Assembly (NCBI GenBank): GCA_913009475.1
Contig: CAJVYJ010000011.1
Coordinates: 1-20,019, forward strand
Length of the DNA stretch: 20,019 bases
Source of the DNA: an uncultured Actinomycetes bacterium
Lineage (GTDB): Bacteria; Actinomycetota; Aquicultoria; CAJVYJ01
Direction of reading: 5' to 3'
The position numbers were made by a program, and so were the translations under genes. The notes below the pieces were generated by a model, which worked only from the letters and a program-made list of their open reading frames with translations, searched no databases and was not told where the DNA came from. Shown here piece after piece: positions 7,682 through 14,054 of the stretch; position 1 is the first letter of the stretch; every line of letters begins with the position of its first letter.

Positions 7682-8614
7682 GTGCCCTATGAAAATATTT
7701 TAGCTGCCATTGGTAATACTCCCATGGTTGAGCTAAAAAAGATAAACCCGAATCCCAATGCTAAAATTTACGCTAAGCTTGAAGGGTTTAATCCCAGCGG
7801 CAGCATTAAAGACCGGATAGCTTTATACATGATAAATGAAGCGGAAAAATCCGGAGAGTTAACTGTCGGTAAGACTATTTTGGAAGCGACTTCGGGCAAT
7901 ACAGGCATATCTTTAGCGATGATAGCGAAGTATAAGGGCTATAAGCTTAAAGCGGTCATGCCGGATAATGTTACCGTTGAACGCCGGCAATTGCTGGAGG
8001 TTTATGGCGCCGAATTAGTGCTTTCGGAGGGCGATAAGGGAACAAACGGCGCTATTAAAATGGCTAAAGAGATAGGCGCGTCCAGTGATGAATATTTTAT
8101 GCCCGACCAATACAGTAATCCCGCCAATCCCAGAGCTCATTATGAGACCACCGCCGTGGAAATATTGAGAGAGGTGCCAAGGGTGGATGTTTTTGTCGCC
8201 GGACTGGGAACCAGTGGGACACTAATGGGGGTAGGTAGGCGTTTACGGGAAGTCAATCCCAAGGTTAGAATAGTCGCTGTTCAACCCTATCCGCATAGCG
8301 GCCTTCAAGGTTTAAGGAACTTAAACGACGGCTATGTGCCGCCTATTCTGGATATGAATATCTTGGATGCCAGTGAATTCGCTCAAGATGAAGAGTCGTT
8401 TTTTTATCTGAAAGAGTTAGCGGAAAAAGAAGCTATTTTGGCGGGTATCTCATCGGGTGCTGTAACTTTAAAGGCAATTGAGATTGCCAAATCGTTGAAA
8501 TCAGGTACAATTGTGACCATATTTCCTGATAGCGCTTGGAAATATCTGAGTGAAAAAATTTGGACCGAGGACCCAAAAGTAGTTAGTAAGCGGTTTAAAG
8601 GTCCGCTATGGTAA
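7682..8614 (+). CDS. cysM: CysM-type cysteine synthase (PLP-dependent), probably thiocarboxylate-linked
   Basis: Forms cysteine from an activated serine and a sulfur donor. The start is GTG 7682, behind an AAAGGA purine run. The 310-residue protein is a fold-type II PLP enzyme: K43 in NPSGSIKDR is the Schiff-base lysine, TSGNTG (70-75) holds the substrate, and GTSGT (176-180) binds the phosphate. It resembles, from memory, the actinobacterial CysM that uses the thiocarboxylate of CysO. Shared features are VERRQLLEVYGA, the QYSNPANP segment, LRNLNDGYVP and the tail (SAWKYLSEKIW, final GPLW). Arg212 sits where that enzyme has its O-phosphoserine-selecting arginine. The ThiS-like and JAMM genes follow directly, which supports the same chemistry. 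Substrate choice is inference. Confidence 0.9.
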   Translation: MPYENILAAIGNTPMVELKKINPNPNAKIYAKLEGFNPSGSIKDRIALYMINEAEKSGELTVGKTILEATSGNTGISLAMIAKYKGYKLKAVMPDNVTVERRQLLEVYGAELVLSEGDKGTNGAIKMAKEIGASSDEYFMPDQYSNPANPRAHYETTAVEILREVPRVDVFVAGLGTSGTLMGVGRRLREVNPKVRIVAVQPYPHSGLQGLRNLNDGYVPPILDMNILDASEFAQDEESFFYLKELAEKEAILAGISSGAVTLKAIEIAKSLKSGTIVTIFPDSAWKYLSEKIWTEDPKVVSKRFKGPLW

Positions 8615-8639
8615 AGATAGATATTTTGAGGAGGATGTT

Positions 8640-8852
8640 TTGGAGATCGAGGTAACCATAAACGGCCAAAAGGAAAAGTTAGCCGATACGGCCACAGTTG
8701 CCGACATTTTGATGTCGAAAGATGTGCGTCCGGAGATAGTAGCCGTAGAGATAAACGGTGAGCTGATTCAGAAAAGCGAGTACGCGAATTTGACTTTAGT
8801 CGGCGGCGATAAGATGGAATTCTTACGTTATATGGCCGGCGGGAGAGTTTAA
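8640..8852 (+). CDS. ThiS/MoaD-like ubiquitin-fold sulfur carrier ending GG-Arg-Val
   Basis: Small beta-grasp sulfur carrier of 70 residues. The start is TTG 8640, five bases after a perfect GAGGAGG site (8628-8634); the ATG at 8635 is out of frame. VAVEINGELIQKSEY and the acidic GGDKMEFL turn are typical of ThiS. The C-terminus reads MAGGRV: the diglycine G67-G68 is followed by Arg-Val, so it is not exposed and cannot be adenylated as made. The next gene encodes a JAMM peptidase, which could trim the two residues. The ThiF-like protein at 1087 could then activate the diglycine for thiocarboxylate formation. This resembles the HcyS/HcyD and CysO systems. No thiamine genes are nearby, so a cysteine role is preferred over thiazole synthesis. 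Confidence 0.88.
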   Translation: MEIEVTINGQKEKLADTATVADILMSKDVRPEIVAVEINGELIQKSEYANLTLVGGDKMEFLRYMAGGRV

Positions 8853-8859
8853 GGTAAAG

Positions 8860-9270
8860 TTGCCATCTACTTTTAGTATATCAAAAAGACAGGTAAACCA
8901 AATAATTGACCAAGCTAAAACAGGTAAACCGCGTGAAGTTTGCGGCTTGATGGGTGGTCGGCGGGATAAAGTAGAAAAGCTTTTCCCTGCTACTAATGTA
9001 GACACCAGCGATATTACCTACATGGTCGACCCAAAAGAACAGTTTAGTATCATGAAGGAGATTCGTGAAAACGAGATGGAGCTGGTGGGCATATATCACT
9101 CGCATCCGGATACAGAGGCTTATCCCTCACCGACCGATTGCCGTCTGGCTTTTTACGAACAAGTTCACTACGTGATTGTTTCTCTAAAAGATGCCGTTCC
9201 CTCAATTAGGGCGTTTAAAATTATCAATAATAAAGTAATTGAATCTAAGCTTGAGGTCCTAAATGATTAG
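8860..9270 (+). CDS. M67/JAMM-family zinc metallopeptidase (Mec/HcyD-like)
   Basis: A 136-residue single-domain JAB1/MPN peptidase starting at TTG 8860 behind AAGG. The full JAMM zinc signature is present: E26 in PREVCGLMGG, then H80-x-H82, seven residues, S90 and D93 (HSHPDTEAYPSPTD). In bacteria such proteins either release amino acids from a sulfur-carrier adduct (Mec with CysO) or trim extra residues after the carrier's diglycine (HcyD with HcyS). The adjacent carrier ends GG-Arg-Val, so trimming is likely, and removal of newly made cysteine from the carrier is also possible. It is the last gene of the operon; its stop overlaps a convergent gene. Confidence 0.92.
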   Translation: MPSTFSISKRQVNQIIDQAKTGKPREVCGLMGGRRDKVEKLFPATNVDTSDITYMVDPKEQFSIMKEIRENEMELVGIYHSHPDTEAYPSPTDCRLAFYEQVHYVIVSLKDAVPSIRAFKIINNKVIESKLEVLND

Positions 9271-9464
9271 GCGGCCATATTTTTATCATTAGTAGGCTGG
9301 TCTTGCACTATCCTTGATTCAATATCTTGGCTGTTATCGACTTTAACCAGCGGCACTTTAAGTGATTTTCTGTCAAGGTATCGATAGTAATAATCATTGG
9401 CGAACAAGAATAAAACAGCACCGATTGCCGCGACGAGTATTATGAAACTCTCAGTTATCGGCAT
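9267..9464 (-). CDS. Small single-pass membrane protein, unknown function
   Basis: A 65-residue protein on the minus strand. Residues 5-23 form one hydrophobic segment (ESFIILVAAIGAVLFLFAN), followed by YYYRYLDRK and a charged tail, so the N-terminus is probably in the membrane with the tail in the cytoplasm. It is supported as a real gene by a strong ribosome site, AGGGGTGA, a few bases upstream of the ATG. Its stop overlaps the JAMM stop tail to tail. I recognise no family. It sits at the boundary of the sulfur operon and may be unrelated to it. Confidence 0.55.
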   Translation of the reverse strand: MPITESFIILVAAIGAVLFLFANDYYYRYLDRKSLKVPLVKVDNSQDIESRIVQDQPTNDKNMAA

Positions 9465-9569
9465 TATCGTTCACCCCTATAAAATCGCTACAATCTAATT
9501 GTTGATTAAGATATTCTGACTGATTTATCTTTAGCCAAAATCGGACTTGGTTAAACTAAATAATGTAAA

Positions 9570-9598
9570 TTTACTGTTTCAAGGTAATTCTATATAAT
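9570..9598 (+). promoter_or_regulatory. Probable sigma-70-type promoter of the HEPN gene
   Basis: A perfect TATAAT (9593-9598) lies 17 bases after TTTACT (9570-9575, four of six matches to the -35 consensus). Transcription would start near 9605, giving a leader of about 30 bases before TTG 9635. AAGG at 9627-9630 would serve as ribosome site. The rest of 9465-9634 shows nothing else recognisable. Confidence 0.55.
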
Positions 9599-9634
9599 GT
9601 AGCCATCCAACTATTTAAAAAAGGGCAAGGCATC

Positions 9635-10036
9635 TTGGATTTTGAGTTAAGGGACAGAGTTAAAAGGACTTTAAAAAAATCTCATTCGGCATTAAACGAG
9701 GCTAGAATCCTATATTCTCAGGATTTATTGCCCGGTACGATTAGCCGGGCTTATTCGTCAATATTCCACAGCGCCGCCGCGGTGTTAATGAGTGAGGATT
9801 TTGATATTTTCAAACCCTCGGCTTTAGTATCATTCTTCAATCGTGAAATCGTTAAGCGGGATTTAATCGAGCCCGACTATTATAAGATGTTTGTCAATGC
9901 CCATGAGTGTTATCAGGCAGCGGAGTTCGACGCCTATATCGATATAAATCCGAAAACGGCCGGCTATATATTGGAGATAGCCCAGCGATTTGTTGAGCGG
10001 ATGGAAAGATATTTAATGGAAAACGGCTGGCTCTAG
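9635..10036 (+). CDS. HEPN-domain protein (UPF0332-like), no antitoxin partner adjacent
   Basis: All-helical protein of 133 residues starting at TTG 9635. The segment R38-AYSSIF-H45 followed by SAAAVL is the typical second-helix signature of HEPN proteins and includes the Rx6H spacing seen in HEPN ribonucleases. A later helix pair with EFDAYIDI also fits the family. Such proteins are usually one half of a toxin-antitoxin pair with a minimal nucleotidyltransferase (MNT), or accessory factors in defence loci. No nucleotidyltransferase is encoded on either side: upstream is a convergent membrane-protein gene, downstream are repeats and a tRNA. It may be an orphan or may act with another locus. 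RNase activity is only a possibility. Confidence 0.75.
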   Translation: MDFELRDRVKRTLKKSHSALNEARILYSQDLLPGTISRAYSSIFHSAAAVLMSEDFDIFKPSALVSFFNREIVKRDLIEPDYYKMFVNAHECYQAAEFDAYIDINPKTAGYILEIAQRFVERMERYLMENGWL

Positions 10037-10037
10037 T

Positions 10038-10164
10038 TTAGAACGCTGAGAAAGACCCAATCTGCGTTGTTATTACTCCGCCTCGGCTCAGTCACGTATA
10101 AAGCATACGCTCCCTCACCTCAGCGTTCGTATGCCTAGCATCTCGGGCCTTTTCAGCGTTCTAA
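10038..10164. repeat. Nested-hairpin element, copy A (immediately after the HEPN stop)
   Basis: A ~127-bp imperfect palindrome. The outer arms are TTAGAACGCTGAGAAAGACC at 10038-10057 and its near-complement at 10145-10164; the first 12 bases pair perfectly. Inside is a core shared with the element at 10427: TCTGCGTTGT 23 bases from the left end, then CACGTATAAAGCATACGCTC with a CGTAT/ATACG mini-hairpin at the tip, then CCTA(G/C)CATC. It starts one base after the HEPN stop codon, so it could act as a transcription terminator or an mRNA-stabilising 3' structure. No T-tract follows the right arm, so it is not a classical intrinsic terminator. Confidence 0.8.
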
Positions 10165-10200
10165 TTATTAATTCGGAAATAGTTAGGCAGGCTCTGGAAG

Positions 10201-10280
10201 GTTGAGAAAGACCCAATCTGCGATGCTCCACCCCACAAAGTAAAGTAATCCGACCACTCTTTGGCTAACCCTTTTTCAGG
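10201..10280. repeat. Decayed partial copy of the nested-hairpin element
   Basis: TGAGAAAGACCCAATCTGCG at 10203-10222 exactly repeats 20 bases of copy A (10047-10066). A weak complementary right arm, ACCCTTTTTCAGG, ends near 10280. The conserved CGTATAAAGCATACG core is absent, so this looks like a degraded or internally replaced copy. Confidence 0.5.
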
Positions 10281-10308
10281 CGTCGACCGGTTATGTTAAT
10301 ATAAACCA

Positions 10309-10337
10309 TTGCTATTGAAAAAATGTAATTATAAGAT
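10309..10337 (+). promoter_or_regulatory. Possible promoter of the tRNA-Pro gene
   Basis: TTGCTA (10309-10314) and TAAGAT (10332-10337) are separated by 17 bases. Each matches four of six consensus positions, in an AT-rich stretch 18 bases before the tRNA. An overlapping TATAAG at 10330 is an alternative -10. Support is by position and consensus only. Confidence 0.35.
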
Positions 10338-10354
10338 GTAAATAAAATATATTA

Positions 10355-10431
10355 CGGGGCGTAGCGCAGTTTGGTAGCGCACACGGCTGGGGGCCGTGCG
10401 GTCGCTGGTTCAAATCCAGTCGCCCCGACCA
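10355..10431 (+). tRNA. tRNA-Pro (anticodon GGG)
   Basis: A 77-base cloverleaf. The acceptor CGGGGCG (10355-10361) pairs with CGCCCCG (10421-10427), followed by discriminator A and an encoded CCA (10429-10431). The D-stem is GCGC/GCGC. The anticodon stem CACGG/CCGTG encloses loop CTGGGGG, with anticodon GGG at 10389-10391. The T-arm is GCTGG-TTCAAAT-CCAGT. It reads CCC and CCU proline codons. The 3' end overlaps the left arm of the hairpin element that follows. Confidence 0.97.
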
Positions 10432-10555
10432 GAGTGCTTACAAGGGGTGTCTGCGTTGTCAGCCGGCGGCGGCTATGCGCGTCACGTATAAAGCATACGC
10501 TCTACTTATAGCCGTCTGGCTTCCTACCATCCATCCCCTTGTAAACACTCTGGTC
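10427..10555. repeat. Nested-hairpin element, copy B (overlaps the tRNA-Pro 3' end)
   Basis: A ~129-bp palindrome. The 21-base outer arms at 10427-10447 and 10535-10555 are complementary at 20 of 21 positions (GACCAGAGTG... and ...CACTCTGGTC). The first five bases of the left arm are the last five of the tRNA. An inner stem pairs AGCC...GGCTAT (from 10461) with ATAGCC...GGCT (10508-10520). The tip carries the same CACGTATAAAGCATACGCTC core as copy A, and TCTGCGTTGT again begins 23 bases from the left end. The outer-arm sequence is unrelated to copy A. It may end tRNA transcription or protect the 3' end, though no T-tract follows directly. Confidence 0.85.
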
Positions 10556-10600
10556 CTTGGTTTATGGAGGATTTGAACCAAGAGAGGGTATTTTTTCTTT
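10556..10600 (+). terminator. Weak hairpin with T-rich tail downstream of tRNA-Pro
   Basis: CTTGGTT (10556-10562) pairs with AACCAAG (10576-10582) across a 13-base loop. Eight bases later comes TTTTTTCTTTT (from 10591). The gap between stem and T-tract makes it a poor intrinsic terminator, but it is the only such signal after the tRNA and the hairpin element. Confidence 0.3.
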
Positions 10601-10607
10601 TCTTGTC

Positions 10608-10629
10608 ATTCCCGACCCCGATCGGGAAT
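10608..10629. repeat. REP-like short palindrome
   Basis: ATTCCCGA (10608-10615) and TCGGGAAT (10622-10629) form a perfect 8-bp stem with a six-base loop, within GTCATTCCCG...CGGGAATCCAC. This type of intergenic palindrome is common and multicopy in many bacterial genomes. The surrounding 10630-10769 shows no gene or other structure I can support. Confidence 0.65.
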
Positions 10630-10769
10630 CCACGGCCAATTTAACGCTCTTGGATTGCTGTTATTATTTATTAACCTCCGGCATCTATGCTTTGCGCCCT
10701 CTCATTAACTGTTTGTTGTAAAGTATCTTAGATTAATCCGAAACTCGAGTTACTGATAGAAATATTTAA

Positions 10770-10873
10770 ATTATAATAGCCTCTTTTTGATGAAGTGGCG
10801 TGGTATGCCGCGCCATTGGTAATACCTTAAATGATTAGCAAGGGTTTAATAAATAAAAAAGAGGCTGTATAAT
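10770..10873. repeat. Inverted-repeat-bounded segment before hsdM (MITE-like or leader structure)
   Basis: ATTATAATAGCCTCTTTTT (10770-10788) is matched in inverted orientation by AAAAAGAGGCTGTATAAT (10856-10873), with an 11-base perfect core (AGCCTCTTTTT). Between them a GC-rich hairpin, TGGCGTGG-TATG-CCGCGCCA (10796-10815), forms an 8-bp stem with one G-U pair. Both arms contain a TATAAT: 10772-10777, with TTACTG 16 bases upstream, and 10868-10873. Either could be the -10 of the hsdM promoter. The segment may be a miniature element or a switchable leader. No clear target duplication was seen. Confidence 0.5.
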
Positions 10874-10904
10874 GCGTATAACTTATAATCAACAAGGTAA
10901 TTGA

Positions 10905-12446
10905 ATGGCTAATAATAAAAAAACCAAAAACCTTGAAGCCCAGTTATTTAAAGCGGCGGATAAGCTGCGCAAAAATGTTGACGCCGCCGAATATAAGCAC
11001 ATTGTTCTTGGTCTGATATTTCTTAAATACATATCCGATTCATTCGCTTATCTTCATAGCCAACTTAGAGAAAGCAAAGGCAAGTATGAATACGCGGACC
11101 CGGAAGACCAAGACGAATATCGGCAAGAAAACGTTTTTTGGGTGCCAAAAGAAGCCCGCTGGTCCTATCTGCATGGACGGGCAAAACTGCCGACCATCGG
11201 TAAAGATATTGACGACGCTATGGCGGCCATAGAGAAAGACAACCCTCACATTAAGGGCATTCTGCCTAAAGTTTATGCCCGGCCTAATCTTGACAAGACG
11301 GCGCTGGGCGGTTTAATTGACCTTATCGGTGATATCGCGCTTAGTTATGAAGCGGCAAAAACCAGGGACATGCTTGGTAAGGTTTATGAATACTTTTTAG
11401 GCCAATTTGCTTTGGCGGAAGGTAAAAAGGGAGGTCAATTTTACACTCCCAAATCAATCGTAAAACTATTGGTAGCTATGATCGAGCCTTATCACGGTCG
11501 AGTCTATGACCCTTGCTGTGGCAGCGGCGGTATGTTTGTAATGAGTGAAAAGTTTGTCTCGGAACACCAAGGCCGGCTTGATGATATATCTATCTATGGC
11601 CAAGAAAGCAATCAAACCACTTATCGCCTTTGCCGGATGAATTTGGCTATTAGAGGCATCAACGGCAACCAGGTGAAGTGGAACAACGAGGGTTCGTTTT
11701 TAAAAGACGCCCACCCTGATTTAAAGGCCGATTTTATTCTGGCCAATCCGCCCTTTAATGATAGTGACTGGAGCGGCGCTCTGTTAAAAAAAGACGGTAG
11801 ATGGAAATATGGAACGCCGCCGGTCGGTAACGCCAACTTTGCCTGGGTGCAGCACTTTATCTATTACTTAAGCCCTAAAGGTATCGCCGGTTTTGTGTTG
11901 GCCAAGGGTTCGCTGACATCCAAAACCTCCGGCGAGGGGGTAATTCGCAAGAACCTTATCGAGGCTGGGCTGGTTGATTGCATAGTCAACCTACCGACCA
12001 AGCTGTTCCTCAATACGCAAATACCGGCTTCACTTTGGTTTATCTCTAACAAACGGCACGGCTATAACGGCGACCGCAATCGCGCCGGTGAGATATTATT
12101 TATCGACGCCCACGAACTGGGCCATTTAATTAATCGCCGTACTCGGGATTTTTCTGACGCGGATATTCAAAAGGTCGCCGATACCTATCACAATTGGCGG
12201 AAAAAAGGCGGTAGCTACAAAGATGTTCCCGGCTTCTGCGCTTCAACGCCAATCGCTAAGGTGAAAGAGTTGGATTATGTCTTAAGTCCGGGTCGCTATG
12301 TCGGCTTAGCGGAAGTTGAGGATGATTTTGTTTTTGACCAGCGTTTTCCGGAACTGCAAAAAGAGTTTGCGGAGCAACTGAAAGAAGAAACGAAATTAAA
12401 TAAGCGGATTTTGGAGAATTTAAGCAAGGTTGAGTATGGAAAATAA
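10905..12446 (+). CDS. hsdM: Type I restriction-modification DNA methyltransferase subunit
   Basis: N6-adenine methyltransferase subunit, 513 residues, the full family length. The N-terminal HsdM helical domain starts LEAQLFKAADKLRKNVDAAE and contains LGLIFLKYISDSF. The SAM-binding motif I, DPCCGSGGMF, is near residue 201. Catalytic motif IV, NPPF, is near 281. GKVYEYFLGQFA and GGQFYTPKSIV precede motif I as usual. With HsdS it methylates the host site; with HsdR it forms the restriction complex. AAGGT lies seven bases before the ATG. A BRO-type remnant overlaps its stop, and hsdS follows. Its GC content is clearly higher than that of the inserted genes after hsdS. Confidence 0.97.
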   Translation: MANNKKTKNLEAQLFKAADKLRKNVDAAEYKHIVLGLIFLKYISDSFAYLHSQLRESKGKYEYADPEDQDEYRQENVFWVPKEARWSYLHGRAKLPTIGKDIDDAMAAIEKDNPHIKGILPKVYARPNLDKTALGGLIDLIGDIALSYEAAKTRDMLGKVYEYFLGQFALAEGKKGGQFYTPKSIVKLLVAMIEPYHGRVYDPCCGSGGMFVMSEKFVSEHQGRLDDISIYGQESNQTTYRLCRMNLAIRGINGNQVKWNNEGSFLKDAHPDLKADFILANPPFNDSDWSGALLKKDGRWKYGTPPVGNANFAWVQHFIYYLSPKGIAGFVLAKGSLTSKTSGEGVIRKNLIEAGLVDCIVNLPTKLFLNTQIPASLWFISNKRHGYNGDRNRAGEILFIDAHELGHLINRRTRDFSDADIQKVADTYHNWRKKGGSYKDVPGFCASTPIAKVKELDYVLSPGRYVGLAEVEDDFVFDQRFPELQKEFAEQLKEETKLNKRILENLSKVEYGK

Positions 12447-12875
12447 TCAAGTACCGAATAACAAAATAGTTTTATTTAAAAGCCGAAAAATACGGCGAAT
12501 TTGGCATGAAAACGAATGGTTTTATTCTGTAGTGGATATTGTTGGAGCGTTAACTGACAGCGTTAATCCCAGAGATTATTGGTACAAAATGAAGATACGT
12601 GAGGAAAAAGAAGCTGAATTTCAGTTGTCGACAATTTGTCTACAACTGAAATTGGAAAGCGCTGATGGGAAAAGGTGACGACAGAGATTTCTCATAAAGA
12701 AAAGCCAAAAGGTATGCCGGCGAACAAAAAAGTTGCCCGTCGTGGCGGTGGCGTAGCGGGCAAGGCAAGGAAGGAAACAGAAAAAGAGTTGGGGCGAAGC
12801 GTGATTTCGGATGAGAACTATTTAAGCGATGCTGGTGAAGTAAAGAAAATAAAATCTTCAAAAAAGCAGCGTTGA
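12436..12875 (+). pseudogene. BRO/antirepressor-like gene with internal deletion and frameshift
   Basis: Two open segments look like the two ends of one phage-antirepressor-like (BRO-N) gene. The first starts at ATG 12436, overlapping hsdM by 11 bases with AAGG upstream, and stops at 12678. It has the BRO-N pattern IRRIWHENEWFYSVVDIVGALT, NPRDYWYKMK and LSTICLQLKLESADGKR. The second (from about 12675, another frame, stop at 12875) reads TTEISHKEKPKG, ANKKVARRGGGVAGKARKE and GRSVISDENYL, which matches how the C-terminus of such proteins usually ends. The ~150-170 residues normally between them are missing, and the join is out of frame. This indicates a deletion pseudogene. Short separate peptides could still be made, but no function is claimed. 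Confidence 0.7.
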
Positions 12876-14053
12876 TGATTATGGAAAAAATGATGACGCA
12901 ATCGAAACAAATACAAAAAAACGGCATTCCAGCGGGCTGGCGGACGGTTAAGTTGGGGGAAGTGGTGAAACTTAATTATGGAAAATCCCTACCTGAACAT
13001 AAAAGAATCGATGGTAATATTCCAGTATATAGTTCTGCGGGATTGACAGGGTGGCATAATAAAGCTCTTGTTAATGAAATAGGGCTAATTGTGGGGAGAA
13101 AAGGAACAATAGGTTCTGTTTACAAAAGTGAAAAGCCGTTTTATCCAATTGATACTGTTTTTTACATATCAGAAAATGAAACGGATGCTGACCTTAATTA
13201 TTTATTTTATAAATTTTCAGCAATGGGTTTAAACTATTTAAATTCAGATTCTGCTGTTCCAGGTTTAAATAGAAATACTGTATATGAACAACCAATCCTC
13301 CTCCCGCCTCTCCCCGAACAAAAAGCCATTGCCGAGATACTGTCGAGTCTTGACGATAAAATCGAGCTGCTTCACCGCCAAAATAAAACCCTGGAGGATA
13401 TGGCCCAGGCGCTGTTTCGTCAGTGGTTTGTGGATGACGCGGATGAGGGGTGGGAGAAAAAATCTTTGGGTGATACTGTTGATATAACAATTGGCAGAAC
13501 TCCACCAAGAAAAGAATTTCAATGGTTTTCGAAAAATAAAAAAGATTGGAAATGGATTTCCATTAAAGATATGGGCGAAAGCGGAGTTTACGTTTTTGAT
13601 ACTGCAGAATATTTAACAAAAGAGGCTGTAGACAAATTCAATATACCAGTAATACCAAACGATACAGTCATTTTAAGCTTTAAAATGACTGTTGGTAGAC
13701 TTTGTATTACTACAGAACAAATGTTATCAAATGAAGCAATTGCTTGTTTTAAATTTACAGATAAACCGCCATTTAGTAATGAGTATTTATATTTTTATTT
13801 GAAGTTATTTAACTTTAACTCGTTAGGTAGTACATCATCAATTGTTACTTCCATAAATTCTACAATGATAAGAGAGATATTGATAACAATACCAGATCAA
13901 ACGACGATGGGTAAATTTGAAAGAGCAAGCAAACCACTTTTCAAAAAAGTATTTTTTAACCAATCCCAAATACGCACGCTGGAAAACCTGCGCGATGCTT
14001 TGTTGCCGAAATTGATGAGTGGCAAGGTAAGGGTGAAAGGATTTAATAATTAA
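12872..14053 (+). CDS. hsdS: Type I restriction enzyme specificity subunit
   Basis: Recognises the two halves of the target DNA sequence for the HsdM/HsdR complex. The 393-residue protein has two target-recognition domains, at about residues 20-145 and 193-365. Each is followed by a conserved coiled-coil spacer: PPLPEQKAIAEILSSLDDKI through ALFRQWF, and QIRTLENLRDALLPKLMSGK at the end. GWRTVKLGEVV and GWEKKSLGDTV mark the start of each half. Several ATGs (12872, 12881, 12890, 12893) could be the start and no ribosome site decides among them. The recognition domains are AT-rich while the spacers are less so, the usual mosaic of hsdS genes. It overlaps the BRO remnant by four bases. Confidence 0.95.
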   Translation: MMIMEKMMTQSKQIQKNGIPAGWRTVKLGEVVKLNYGKSLPEHKRIDGNIPVYSSAGLTGWHNKALVNEIGLIVGRKGTIGSVYKSEKPFYPIDTVFYISENETDADLNYLFYKFSAMGLNYLNSDSAVPGLNRNTVYEQPILLPPLPEQKAIAEILSSLDDKIELLHRQNKTLEDMAQALFRQWFVDDADEGWEKKSLGDTVDITIGRTPPRKEFQWFSKNKKDWKWISIKDMGESGVYVFDTAEYLTKEAVDKFNIPVIPNDTVILSFKMTVGRLCITTEQMLSNEAIACFKFTDKPPFSNEYLYFYLKLFNFNSLGSTSSIVTSINSTMIREILITIPDQTTMGKFERASKPLFKKVFFNQSQIRTLENLRDALLPKLMSGKVRVKGFNN

Positions 14054-14054
14054 T

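Noticed and set aside
10038..10164. Classical rho-independent terminator
   Set aside because: The stem is long and strong but no run of T follows the right arm, so a terminator role cannot be claimed from sequence alone.
10038..10555. CRISPR array
   Set aside because: The repeated units are two long palindromes plus a decayed copy, not short direct repeats with regular unique spacers, and no cas genes are present.
12660..12690. Programmed -1 frameshift joining the two BRO-like segments
   Set aside because: The zero-frame codons GGG AAA AGG TGA do not form a proper slippery heptamer (AAA would have to re-pair on GAA). A large middle part of the protein is also missing, so deletion with frameshift is simpler.
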